NCBI RefSeq assembly: GCF_014048475.1
Contig: NZ_NWUS01000001.1
Span: 248,001-312,000 of the forward strand
DNA: 64,000 nucleotides
Source of the DNA: Bombella favorum
Lineage (GTDB): Bacteria > Pseudomonadota > Alphaproteobacteria > Acetobacterales > Acetobacteraceae
Reading direction: 5' to 3'
In this document: one piece after another, positions 9,358 through 18,058 of the stretch
Position numbering within the stretch: the first letter of the stretch is position 1
Layout: each line of letters begins with the position of its first letter
Program-made: the position numbers and the translations under genes
Notes under the pieces: generated by a model
Databases searched by the model: none
What the model saw: the letters and a program-made list of their open reading frames with translations, nothing else
Told to the model about the DNA's origin: nothing

Positions 9358-10218
9358 TCAGCTGTCCTGTTTCTCCGATGGTTCTGCGGCTTTGGGCAGC
9401 CAGTCAGGCCAGTTCAGTGTGATGGTCTGGCCGTTTAGCTGTAGTTCGGTAGCGTTCCATGCTCGACGGTGGAGCAGGGCTAGCCCACGTCGCCCTGCAT
9501 GTGACCTGATTTCACCGACATCCTGTCCATCCAGGGTTATGGTCCCACTATCGGGCAGAGCGTCTCCATTGGCAGTACTAATGGGCAGGATACGCCTTTT
9601 AATGAGCCCTCGGTAGTGGGTTCGGGCCGTGACTTCCTGACCTAAATAGCATCCTTTGGTCCATGAAATACCATGCAGGTGATCCATGTTGGCTTCTAGA
9701 GCCAGTGTCTGGCCTGGAGTGATGTCTTCGTCTGCCGGAATCCCGAGGTGCAGTCGTCGGTTAAGTAGGGATTCGGCTTCGGTGCAGCAGGTAGCTTCGT
9801 CATGTGGTAATGAGGCCGGGATGATGGCCCGCCATCCTAGCGCAGAATGCCGGGGGTCTGACGCATGGACCAAAGAATTTTCTGGTCGTGGGCTATCTAG
9901 TGGGCCTGTTAGAACGGTGGCTTCCGTTCGCTCCATCTGGACATCGGCTCTTAGTCTGAAACGACGTAGGTTTTTTAGGAAAGAGTCGGCCTGATCCTCT
10001 GGGAGGTCCAGGAGGAGGGCATTTTCAGTTTTCCAGAGAAAAAATAATGCCTGTATGCGCCCTTGCGCATTGAGCATAGCCGCCCAGATGGTATCCTGCT
10101 CGGAAAGGGTCTGTAAATCATTGGTTATGAGGCCGTTTAGAAAGCTGGTTTTGTCATTTCCTGTGAACGAAATGACAGCACGGCGTGAAAGATGGTTGCG
10201 CTTCATCAGTGTCCGCAT
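9358..10218 (-). CDS. ygfZ: YgfZ/GcvT-like folate-binding protein
   Basis: This protein of 286 residues carries the YgfZ signature KGCYLGQEVTAR (residues 188-199) within a GcvT-like folate-binding fold. YgfZ/Iba57 proteins use folate and assist assembly or repair of certain iron-sulfur enzymes, including the tRNA methylthiolase MiaB. An alternative start four codons downstream (MKRNHL) is possible, since neither has a good ribosome site. The gene runs into hisI with a one-base gap, and the opposite-strand sensor gene begins close by, so a shared divergent promoter region is likely around 10220-10290. Confidence 0.9.
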   Translation of the reverse strand: MRTLMKRNHLSRRAVISFTGNDKTSFLNGLITNDLQTLSEQDTIWAAMLNAQGRIQALFFLWKTENALLLDLPEDQADSFLKNLRRFRLRADVQMERTEATVLTGPLDSPRPENSLVHASDPRHSALGWRAIIPASLPHDEATCCTEAESLLNRRLHLGIPADEDITPGQTLALEANMDHLHGISWTKGCYLGQEVTARTHYRGLIKRRILPISTANGDALPDSGTITLDGQDVGEIRSHAGRRGLALLHRRAWNATELQLNGQTITLNWPDWLPKAAEPSEKQDS

Positions 10219-10293
10219 AATAGTGGTGGCTACAGAAGAGGGACCTTCACCCTATTCCAGCATGGTATACAAGGGATCATTTCGGGATACCGG

Positions 10294-12687
10294 ATGACTA
10301 AGGGGGATTCTAGAGCCTTGCCGACAGATGAGATCATTGATCCTGCCATTGATACCACAGGACGGCGCTGGCAGCTTTTTCAGTTCATAGGGCCAATTTT
10401 GGGCGTGATTTTGGTCATTATGACCATTGGTGTTGTCACGCTGTACACATATCGGACCATGCGGGAAGGGGCGATCACCCTCTCACGGAATCTTCTTAAA
10501 AGCCAGCAGCGTTATATTACCGAGGAAGTCAGCCATTATCTGTCTCCGGCAACGGGGATTTCTTTCATGGCCAGTGGGATGCTCACCAGCACGGACATGC
10601 AGGCAAATGCTAATGCCTTTATGACGTTGGGGCGTTCTGTCCTGCGGGGTATCCCTCATGTGGATAGTTTCTATCTGGCGGATGATCAGGGGCACTTTTG
10701 GATGTCTGCCCGGCGGGATGGGCAGTACGAGGAGACAACGCTTCAGATTGAGGATGGAGCCCCGTATTATCGGCACAGACTGACCGATAAGGATGGTCGT
10801 TTTATTTCCACAGACAGGCTATCGGCGGAAGGATACGACCCCCGGCTGCGCCCTTGGTATAAAGGGGCACTCCATTTTGAGAGTCGTGCGCCGGATCGTC
10901 GTCTGTTCTGGACAGACCCTTATCCTTATCTTTCGACTCATCAGTTTATTGTCACGGCCTCTCTGGCGTTCAGGACATTGGATGGGCGGCATGTTGTGTT
11001 CGCTATCAGCATTTCGTTGAATCGGCTGACACAGTTCGTCAACAGCCTCAAGGTGGGCAAAAGTGGACAGGCTGTGATCGTGGATCTCAGCGGCCATGTG
11101 ATTGCCGGTCATAACATGATGGATGTTGGTAAACCTGGTTTTGATGCAGAAAATGTACACTTGGACCCTAAAACGCAGCCCGTTTTTGTCAGGGCACTTA
11201 ACGTGTTTCGTGTCATGGGAGATGGGACGGGGATGGTGCAGGCCAGGGGGCAGAATTATGTCACTATTGCCTCAGCCATGCCTTTGGCTAAGCGGTCGTG
11301 GGTGTTGCTGCTCAATGCGCCTGAAAGTGACTTCGCTAGCTTTACACATGCTGTGCAGAAACAGGCGGTCTACTTCTCCATCGTTATTGTCGGGTTGGCG
11401 TTGGTTCTTGCTTTGGGGTTGATCTACCAGGGGAGGCGGGTTGAAAGGCTCCAGAAGGATTTGACGGTCCTTGATGACAAGAAGAAGGAGGATAATGCCG
11501 TTCTTCTGAAGATCACCAATGCCGAGGGACTACTGAATCCAGAGCAAGAGCAGCCCTATTTCTGTGAGGCTCTGGCCGAACGTGCAGTGGCCCGTCGTGC
11601 TAGTGTTTGGCGTTTGTTGGCGGATGGGGACAGGCTGCTATGTGAGGACATGTTCGATCGAGGCAGGGATGCTCATGGGTCCGGCATGGAGCTCACTAGG
11701 AATGGCCATCCCGGTGTGTTTGAGTGTCTTGAAAGCGGGCATGACGTTGACCTGCCGGATGCAGGGGAGGATCAGCGTTTCCAGAGCCTACAGCGTGTGG
11801 TCATGCGGATGATCGGGGCCAAGCACCTGTTCTTTATGCCGGTTGTGGAGGAGCATCGTCCAGTAGGGGCTATCATGCTGGAGGATCCCTACCAGCTGGG
11901 TGAGGCAGATCGGGTTATAGCGCTGCTTGCGTCTGTTTTGGCTGTCCGTTTCGGGCATGTGCAGGAGGAAGAAAAGAAGACAGAGCAGCTTCAAGGAGGC
12001 ACCGCTGCTACGGCGGCAGGCACCACGGGGCGATCAGCTAGATCCCCAATGCGAATTGTCGAGGGCTTTCTCATCCATCCGGAGGAGGAAGGTAACAGGG
12101 TTCCCCCTATGCCGGGTCTTTACCCGACAGTGCCGATTATGGTGCTGGAATTTTCTGAGGCTTATTCTTCCAACCGTGATACGGCACAGGCCATGTTGGA
12201 GTTGGTTGCAGAGCTTGGCGGGAAAATTGAGGGTATTGCTAGAGAACGTGGTCTGTTCTCGGCACAGGTAGCGGGAAACCGTTTTATTTTCTTAGGCAGT
12301 TGCTCTCAGAGTATTGATGCAGAGGGTGCTGTGCATCTAGCAGAGGCGGCTATTGGTATTCGTGAAGCTTGTCTGATGGTCATTGCCCAGATGAATACGC
12401 AGCTCATGTTCCGCATTGGTATTGATGTCGGGCCCGTCCTGGTTGCTTATTTTGGGGAGAGGCGTGATATCTTCAATTTGTGGGGCGAAGGGCTCACAAT
12501 GGCCGAGGCTCTGGCTCACAATGCTCCTGATGGTGGGCAGATTCAGGTTTCGGAACGAGCCTATCAGACGTTGCAGGGTGTTTTCCTGTTCCGTTTGAGA
12601 GGGGAGTTCTTCCTGCCCAATAATGGTATCTCCAATAGCTACATCTTGGCAGGCCGGAGTGAAAGCACGGCGGCAGAGAGATCATGA
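10294..12687 (+). CDS. Membrane sensor: dCache - GAF - degenerate class III cyclase domain
   Basis: From the ATG at 10294 the protein has 797 residues; an in-frame ATG at 10192 would overlap ygfZ. A transmembrane helix (about 31-52) is followed by a large periplasmic double-Cache domain with the typical DPRLRPWY motif (182-189). A second helix lies at about 358-379, then a coiled linker, a GAF-like domain (about 405-580) and a C-terminal class III nucleotidyl cyclase fold (about 610-780). In the cyclase fold the two metal-binding Asp positions look replaced: FSEAY where F-x-D is expected, and AGNRF where GD is expected. It is therefore probably not an active cyclase. It overlaps the MlaE gene by four bases, so it heads the lipid-transport operon. 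Confidence 0.78.
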   Translation: MTKGDSRALPTDEIIDPAIDTTGRRWQLFQFIGPILGVILVIMTIGVVTLYTYRTMREGAITLSRNLLKSQQRYITEEVSHYLSPATGISFMASGMLTSTDMQANANAFMTLGRSVLRGIPHVDSFYLADDQGHFWMSARRDGQYEETTLQIEDGAPYYRHRLTDKDGRFISTDRLSAEGYDPRLRPWYKGALHFESRAPDRRLFWTDPYPYLSTHQFIVTASLAFRTLDGRHVVFAISISLNRLTQFVNSLKVGKSGQAVIVDLSGHVIAGHNMMDVGKPGFDAENVHLDPKTQPVFVRALNVFRVMGDGTGMVQARGQNYVTIASAMPLAKRSWVLLLNAPESDFASFTHAVQKQAVYFSIVIVGLALVLALGLIYQGRRVERLQKDLTVLDDKKKEDNAVLLKITNAEGLLNPEQEQPYFCEALAERAVARRASVWRLLADGDRLLCEDMFDRGRDAHGSGMELTRNGHPGVFECLESGHDVDLPDAGEDQRFQSLQRVVMRMIGAKHLFFMPVVEEHRPVGAIMLEDPYQLGEADRVIALLASVLAVRFGHVQEEEKKTEQLQGGTAATAAGTTGRSARSPMRIVEGFLIHPEEEGNRVPPMPGLYPTVPIMVLEFSEAYSSNRDTAQAMLELVAELGGKIEGIARERGLFSAQVAGNRFIFLGSCSQSIDAEGAVHLAEAAIGIREACLMVIAQMNTQLMFRIGIDVGPVLVAYFGERRDIFNLWGEGLTMAEALAHNAPDGGQIQVSERAYQTLQGVFLFRLRGEFFLPNNGISNSYILAGRSESTAAERS

Positions 12688-13502
12688 ATTTCTCAGAACG
12701 CTTTGCTGTCATCAATAGTGGTCTGGCTATGCTGGGCCGCTTTGCTCGTTCTCAGCCACGCTTCTTTCTCGTTATGATTGGGGCGGCGTGGGGTGTTGTA
12801 TATGAAACGCTTCGTCCTAGCTCATGGCGAAGGACGGTCATCATCGAGTTCCGGCGTAATTTGCGGCAGTTGGTGGGTAGTGGGTTTTTCAGCGTGGTGG
12901 TGGTAGCTGTCATCACGGGGTTGGGGCTGGTCTCACAGGCTGTGTACTGGCTGGGTTTTGCAGGTATGGCTCAGATGACAGGGAGCCTTCTTTCCAGTGT
13001 TCTGCTGCGGGAAATCGCCCCCATTCTGGTAGGTGTTATTCTGCTGGGACGTTCTGGCATGTTGATGCTGACGGAAATGGGTACCCTGACAACTAGTGGG
13101 AGGCTCAATACCCTGAATGGTATGGGGATTGATCCCTTTCTGGTTTTTGTTGTGCCGCGAACCATCGCTACAACTGTTAGCGGGATTACATTGGGAACCA
13201 TTTTCAGCGTCATTGCCTTGGGTATGGGATATGTGGCCTGCTGGATGAAAGGGATTGTCACATCCTCAATCTGGTCGTTCATCTTTGATGTGATCAACAG
13301 TATGGAGCCGGGTGATTATGTCGGTATTCCTCTGAAATTCCTCCTTAGTGGGGCAAGTGTTGGTTTGTGCTGCTGTTTGTCTGGCATGGATGTGACGGCA
13401 GAGGATAATTTGACCACGTTCATGCCACGTGGCTTCTCTCGTGGCATTATGTCCATTCTGGTCATCAATGTGCTGATCGATATCATTCTGGGGAGCCTCT
13501 GA
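12684..13502 (+). CDS. MlaE-family ABC permease
   Basis: This is a 272-residue MlaE/YrbE permease with five to six hydrophobic segments and the conserved loop TEMGTLTTSGRLNTLNGMGI followed by DPFLVFVVPRTIA, plus the preceding LREIAPILVGVILLGRSG segment. MlaE pairs with an MCE protein and an ATPase to move phospholipids between the inner membrane and the periplasm. The start overlaps the sensor stop by ATGA, and the stop overlaps the next gene by TGATG. The residues usually seen as the AAE stretch of the loop are changed (MLMLTEMG), so it is a divergent member. Confidence 0.88.
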   Translation: MNFSERFAVINSGLAMLGRFARSQPRFFLVMIGAAWGVVYETLRPSSWRRTVIIEFRRNLRQLVGSGFFSVVVVAVITGLGLVSQAVYWLGFAGMAQMTGSLLSSVLLREIAPILVGVILLGRSGMLMLTEMGTLTTSGRLNTLNGMGIDPFLVFVVPRTIATTVSGITLGTIFSVIALGMGYVACWMKGIVTSSIWSFIFDVINSMEPGDYVGIPLKFLLSGASVGLCCCLSGMDVTAEDNLTTFMPRGFSRGIMSILVINVLIDIILGSL

Positions 13503-14236
13503 TGGTAGAGAATGCGACTCTTTCAGAGGGAGATTACGGCTTTGTCCTGAAGCTGGATGATGCCGTACCGTTTTCCGATTCCACAGGGCTGCCTTCGGTA
13601 AAGTACAATTTATCTCTTGAGCCCGGTGAATGTGTGTTTGTGGAGTGCCGTGATAGTTTCCGGGCTGCCCAGTTTACGGATTTCTGTGTCGGTCTTTTAC
13701 CAGTCAAGCCGGACCCTAGTACGGGTAAAGGACAGGGTACGGTCAGCTGCATGGGCTTGAATTGGGCAGAGTTGGATGAAAAACGGGCGCAGGCCTTACG
13801 GGGACGGATTGGCCGCATAACGGATGATAGTGGCTGGATCGACCTCTATGAGATGCATATGAACATCCTGTGGCCTAGCTTGCATCATAGTCGCACGTCC
13901 TACGATAAACTTGTGTTGGAAGCCGTTCATCTGGCCGAATCATTCGGTCTGCCTGGTCTGCCCACTCAGCTACCGGAAAAACTGTCCCTGTTGGACAGAA
14001 AGCGTTCAGAGTATGTGAGGACGTTCATGAACAGGCCTTCTTTGCTTCTATTGGAAAATCCTATCAATCTTGGTGGGCCGATAGAGCTGTATAATGCCTT
14101 TTTGACAGAACTGACAGCGGCACGGGAGCGGGGCTGTGCCGTCGTATGGATCGGTTCGGAACGTTCCGCTTGGGCTGGTTATGCCAGACCAGGGATGCAA
14201 CGTTTTCGCCTCGGTAGTAATGGTCTCGTAAAGTGA
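13502..14236 (+). CDS. Degenerate MlaF-like ABC ATPase (pseudo-ATPase)
   Basis: This 244-residue protein sits exactly where the MlaF ATPase belongs, between MlaE and MlaD. Its outline follows an ABC domain, with LSLEPGECVFVE at residues 37-48, then GRIGRITDDSGWIDLYEMHM. The motifs themselves are gone. The Walker A slot (48-57) reads ECRDSFRAAQ instead of GxxGxGKST, the signature slot (161-166) reads LSLLDR instead of LSGGQ, and the Walker B slot (181-187) reads LLLLENP instead of LLLLDEP. The frame is intact and the gene is translationally coupled at both sides, so it is probably a functional protein that cannot hydrolyse ATP in the normal way. Homology to MlaF rests on position and outline, so treat it as likely rather than certain. 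Confidence 0.62.
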   Translation: MVENATLSEGDYGFVLKLDDAVPFSDSTGLPSVKYNLSLEPGECVFVECRDSFRAAQFTDFCVGLLPVKPDPSTGKGQGTVSCMGLNWAELDEKRAQALRGRIGRITDDSGWIDLYEMHMNILWPSLHHSRTSYDKLVLEAVHLAESFGLPGLPTQLPEKLSLLDRKRSEYVRTFMNRPSLLLLENPINLGGPIELYNAFLTELTAARERGCAVVWIGSERSAWAGYARPGMQRFRLGSNGLVK

Positions 14237-14243
14237 GAGATAT

Positions 14244-15215
14244 ATGATGCGTCCTTTACGTTTACGTCGGCGTTCCGGTCTTGCGGCTCCTTTATTCAGG
14301 AGCTCTTTCGTAGATGAGTGGGTGGGGCTGCTTGTTTTGCTGGCTCTTGTCATTCTCACGGCCGTGTTGGTGGAGGCTGGGTTTCTCAAGCAATGGCTGA
14401 CACCGGCAGGACGTCTTCATTTTGTTTTACCGGAAAGCGGTGTGGCTGGTCTGGCCGTCAATAATGATATTGAGGTCATGGGGGTTCGTGTCGGGGAGAT
14501 CCGTCGGCTGGACCTTAATGAATCAGGCCGTATGTATGCGGAAGGGACTATAGAACCTCATTTTGAACGCTATATTCGTAGTGACAGCATAGCGACTATC
14601 AAGCGTCGTCTTGTCGTTGCAGGTGCGGGGTATATTGAAATTACCCGAGGGCAGGGTGAGCCGCTCAACTGGGATTATGCCGTGTTGAATACCAGAGTAG
14701 AGCCTAACCCGGCGGATATGATTGTTCAGACATTGCTAGACCTGCGCGCTAGACTTCTCCCAGCCATGGACAATGTGGAAGAAATTACAAAGCAGGCCAA
14801 AGACATCATGGTGGACCTGCATGCGGGTAAGGGGACAGCCGGCGCCTTGTTGACGAAGGAAGAGACAGCTCAGCGTATTAATACGATTCTGGCATCGCTG
14901 AACAAGGCGATTGAGAGCGTGCAGCCACTGGAGCGTCAGTTGCAGGTTACCTTGAATGAGGCCAATGGCGTGATGCAAAATGTGCATCATCTGACCAATG
15001 GACTGAAAGATTCTGGGCCGGAGGTAAAACGTAGCATCCGTAATGTGGCCGATGCTACCGAGCAGCTACCTGCTGTCCTAGCGGAAGCTGAAGCTACTGC
15101 GGACAGTTTACGTAAACTGAGTGATCAGTTACGAGGTCTGTGGTTGCTGGGCGGTAGTGGAGGAAAGAAACACCGGCCTAATCGTAGGCTCTCGGCCCAT
15201 GAGGTGCGACCATGA
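14244..15215 (+). CDS. MlaD/MCE family lipid-transport protein
   Basis: This 323-residue MCE-domain protein has one N-terminal membrane anchor (about residues 25-45, WVGLLVLLALVILTAVLV). An MCE domain follows (about 55-130) with LPESGVAGLAVNNDIEVMGV and a GAGYIEITRG strand. A long helical, coiled-coil-prone tail (about 145-300) contains a KGTAGALLTKEE turn. MlaD-like proteins form hexameric rings in the periplasm that pass phospholipids between membranes. The long helical tail resembles needle or tunnel-forming MCE proteins rather than short E. coli MlaD. The stop overlaps the following lipoprotein gene. Confidence 0.88.
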   Translation: MMRPLRLRRRSGLAAPLFRSSFVDEWVGLLVLLALVILTAVLVEAGFLKQWLTPAGRLHFVLPESGVAGLAVNNDIEVMGVRVGEIRRLDLNESGRMYAEGTIEPHFERYIRSDSIATIKRRLVVAGAGYIEITRGQGEPLNWDYAVLNTRVEPNPADMIVQTLLDLRARLLPAMDNVEEITKQAKDIMVDLHAGKGTAGALLTKEETAQRINTILASLNKAIESVQPLERQLQVTLNEANGVMQNVHHLTNGLKDSGPEVKRSIRNVADATEQLPAVLAEAEATADSLRKLSDQLRGLWLLGGSGGKKHRPNRRLSAHEVRP

Positions 15216-15997
15216 GGTTCCATCATATCATCGTGTCTCTATCGCTGTTTGTAGGGTCTCTTGGGGGATGTTCCAGTGGTCCTGGTGAGTGGGAGGATCA
15301 GCGCTACGCCGTCAGGATGGAAGCTGCGGATAGTGTGTTCAACCTTGGTTATGTCCAGCAGGCTCAGCAGCATTATGCTGAAGCCTTGGATAGGGCGTTT
15401 CTAGTTGATGATTCCCAGGGAATTCATGATGCTGGCTTCAACCTGGCTACCAGTGACCTCCGCCTGAAGGAGTATAAGGCCAGTTTGGAAACGCTTCGAA
15501 GGGTATCGGACGCCTTGACGGTAAGAGGGTGGATCGAAGCGCAGCAGGCTGATTTACACCTTGTGCGTGCTTCCGTTTTCTATGATCGGGGCCAGTGGCA
15601 GGACGCTGCAGCTGAGGCACGCCTGGCTAGAAATAGTTTGGATGAGAGGACACGTTTTAGAGCCTATGCGCTGGGCGGTCTTGTCGCTGCTGCAATGTCT
15701 GATCGGGTTGGTCTGGAAGAGACTATTACTTATCTTACCTCCAGTAGAGATGAGAAAGATCAGACTGATCTCAAAGAGCTTCTTACCTGGCGTATGATTA
15801 TGAACCAAAACTGGCAGTCGGCTGCTGATAGTGCCGAATCACTAGCTAAGGCTCGCAGGGAAGAAACGGATTACGAGGCTATGCGTCGAGCATTGCGTCT
15901 AGAAGTTAGAGCTTTGCGTGGTATGGGACGGGAGCAGGCCGCTGAGAGTGTTATGATGCGGCTTAGGGATAGTAATCGGGAGCAGGCTAAGCAGTAA
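15212..15997 (+). CDS. TPR-like lipoprotein of the MCE operon
   Basis: This 261-residue protein has a lipoprotein signal peptide ending in the lipobox SLGGC, so Cys20 is the likely lipidated residue. The remainder is helical with tetratricopeptide-like pairs, for example FNLGYVQQAQQHYAEALDRA and ASVFYDRGQWQDAAAEARLA. No enzyme motif is seen. It overlaps the MCE gene by ATGA and is last in the operon, followed by a strong hairpin. By analogy with other MCE operons, where a lipoprotein contacts the outer membrane, it may be the envelope partner of the transporter; that is inference. Confidence 0.75.
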   Translation: MRFHHIIVSLSLFVGSLGGCSSGPGEWEDQRYAVRMEAADSVFNLGYVQQAQQHYAEALDRAFLVDDSQGIHDAGFNLATSDLRLKEYKASLETLRRVSDALTVRGWIEAQQADLHLVRASVFYDRGQWQDAAAEARLARNSLDERTRFRAYALGGLVAAAMSDRVGLEETITYLTSSRDEKDQTDLKELLTWRMIMNQNWQSAADSAESLAKARREETDYEAMRRALRLEVRALRGMGREQAAESVMMRLRDSNREQAKQ

Positions 15998-16023
15998 GGC
16001 TAGTTTCTTTGATTTAGGGAAAC

Positions 16024-16048
16024 GCCCCAGAACTTATTGTTCTGGGGC
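16024..16048. terminator. Bidirectional terminator between the MCE operon and bioB
   Basis: A ten-base-pair perfect stem, GCCCCAGAAC/GTTCTGGGGC, with a five-base loop separates two converging genes. Confidence 0.7.
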
Positions 16049-16074
16049 GGCTTCGTTACAGCACGGTAAAAAGA

Positions 16075-17070
16075 TCAGGCCGTTGCCGTGTTCTGCATCA
16101 TAGGGCTCATGCCCAGCAGGGATAGGAGCTCCGTATCTCTGTTCTGTGCTGGGTTGGGCGTTGTGAGCAGTTTCTCACCCCAGAAAATAGAGTTCGCACC
16201 TGCAAGGAAGCAAAGGGCATGTGTAGATTCAGACATATTCTCACGCCCTGCGGCAAGGCGGACATGGCTGGCAGGCATCATGATGCGGGCTGTAGCAATG
16301 ACACGGGCAAATGTGATCGGGTCCACGGTTTCTTCATCAGCTAGCGGTGTGCCTTCCACACGGACGAGAAGATTGATGGGCACACTTTCCGGATGGGTTG
16401 GTAGATTGGCCAGAGTCGTTAGCAGTCCCGCACGGTCCTGTGCGTCTTCACCCATGCCAATGATCCCGCCACAACAAACCTTGATGCCAGCATCCCGTAC
16501 GTTGGCCAGAGTGTCTAGGCGTTCCTGATAGGTGCGTGTTGTGATGATTTTGCCGTAGAAATCTTCTGATGTATCAAGATTATGGTTGTAATAATCCAGT
16601 CCGGCCTCTCTTAGGCGAGCGGACTGACTAGGCGTCAGCATCCCGATGGTCAGGCAGGTTTCTAGTCCGAGAGCTTTGACCTCTTCAACCATGCGGCAGA
16701 CAGCGTCCAGATCCCGATCTTTCGGAGCACGCCATGCTGCTCCCATGCAGAACCGCCCAGCACCAGCTTCTTTGGAGCGTTTCGCATCAGCGATGACACG
16801 CTCCAGTGGCATGAGCTTTTCGGCGGCCATGCGCTTGTCATGATGAGCGCTCTGCGGACAGTAGGAGCAATCTTCTGGGCAGCCACCGCTCTTGATGGAA
16901 AGCAGGGTCGAAATCTGGACCTTTGTAGGGTCAAAGAATTGCCGGTGTGCCAGCTGTGCTTGGAAGATCAGCTCCGGAAAGGGCAGCGCAAGTAGGGCTT
17001 CTGCTTCTTCGCGTGTCCAGTCGTGCCGGAGCGTGGCCGTCTGAGGCAAGGGGCAGGTCTGTTCAGTCAT
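16075..17070 (-). CDS. bioB: Biotin synthase
   Basis: This radical SAM enzyme of 331 residues inserts sulfur into dethiobiotin in the last step of biotin synthesis. The 4Fe-4S cysteines are Cys64, Cys68 and Cys71 in [13 protein letters not shown]. The YYNHNLDTS block and the C-terminal [17 protein letters not shown] block are typical of BioB. No other bio genes are nearby. The gene is divergent from the ferritin-like gene across a gap of about 120 bases. I saw no recognisable BioR- or BirA-type operator there. Confidence 0.96.
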   Translation of the reverse strand: MTEQTCPLPQTATLRHDWTREEAEALLALPFPELIFQAQLAHRQFFDPTKVQISTLLSIKSGGCPEDCSYCPQSAHHDKRMAAEKLMPLERVIADAKRSKEAGAGRFCMGAAWRAPKDRDLDAVCRMVEEVKALGLETCLTIGMLTPSQSARLREAGLDYYNHNLDTSEDFYGKIITTRTYQERLDTLANVRDAGIKVCCGGIIGMGEDAQDRAGLLTTLANLPTHPESVPINLLVRVEGTPLADEETVDPITFARVIATARIMMPASHVRLAAGRENMSESTHALCFLAGANSIFWGEKLLTTPNPAQNRDTELLSLLGMSPMMQNTATA

Positions 17071-17190
17071 CTAGCTTTTGTCTCCAGAGTTGGCCGCCTA
17101 CACCTACCCAAAAGATGGACGCTATGCCATCTGAAAAGTATGGTAAATGCATGAAGTGTTAATGCCATCGCAGGAAATGAGGGTGTCTTT

Positions 17191-18015
17191 ATGAAACATT
17201 GGCAGATTGATCAAATGGATTGGGCCGCTTTTGATGCGACAAAAGTGAACCCTGATATCCTAGCCCTTGTAAAAGCAGCCTCCGTGGTGGAAAGAAATGC
17301 GCGGGATTATACCTGCTACCTTCAGAATGTCTTTCATGACGATTCCGGTTTTCGGGATGCCGCACAGAACTGGGCAGAAGAGGAGGTTCAGCATGGTGAT
17401 GCGCTTGGTAAATGGGCCATGTTGGCAGATCCGGGCTGGGATTACGCTGCAGCTTTCGAGCGTTATCGGGAGGCCTATAAGATAGATACAGATGTTTCTT
17501 CATCCATCCGGGGCTCTCGGACGGGGGAGCTGATTGCCCGCTGTATGGTGGAGACCGGCACATCCTCTTTTTATACAGCACTGGCAGACGCTACGGAGGA
17601 ACCCGTTCTGAAAGCCGTTTGTAAGCAGATCGCAGCGGATGAGTACCGGCATTTCAAACTATTTTATGACAATATGCATCGCTATTTGGGACGAGAGAAG
17701 TTAGGCCGTTGGTTCCGTCTACGCATTGCGCTGAGTCGTGTGATGGAAAGTGAAGATGACGAGCTCGCCACGGCTTTTTATATTACTAACTCCGAGCAGT
17801 TTCAGTCTTACGATCATAAAAGCTGCATCGCCGCATATATGGCTCGTGCTCTGTCCTTTTATCAGCAGAGGCACCTTGACCGTGTTACCGCCATGATCTT
17901 GAAGACATCAGGTCTGACGCCCCATTCTCGTATGCAGCAGTGGCTAGCTAAAGGAATGCATGGTCTGATCGCTTGGAAACAGAAATCATTCGCCCGTCAG
18001 CTTCAGCAGGCCTGA
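17191..18015 (+). CDS. Ferritin-like di-iron domain protein
   Basis: This all-helical protein has 274 residues. Candidate di-iron ligands are Glu34 in VVERNARDY, the glutamates and His68 in WAEEEVQHGD, a glutamate in ARCMVETGTSSFYTAL, and the second pair in AADEYRHFKLFYD. This E...EExxH...E...ExxH pattern is the ferritin-like/acyl-ACP desaturase-like fold. There is no signal peptide or transmembrane helix. It could be a small oxygenase, desaturase or oxidative stress protein; the substrate is not evident. It stands between bioB (divergent) and an M13 peptidase in the same direction. Confidence 0.65.
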   Translation: MKHWQIDQMDWAAFDATKVNPDILALVKAASVVERNARDYTCYLQNVFHDDSGFRDAAQNWAEEEVQHGDALGKWAMLADPGWDYAAAFERYREAYKIDTDVSSSIRGSRTGELIARCMVETGTSSFYTALADATEEPVLKAVCKQIAADEYRHFKLFYDNMHRYLGREKLGRWFRLRIALSRVMESEDDELATAFYITNSEQFQSYDHKSCIAAYMARALSFYQQRHLDRVTAMILKTSGLTPHSRMQQWLAKGMHGLIAWKQKSFARQLQQA

Positions 18016-18058
18016 ACTGACCTGCATTGTCCTGTCCTTTTTTAGTCTGGATGTTTTC

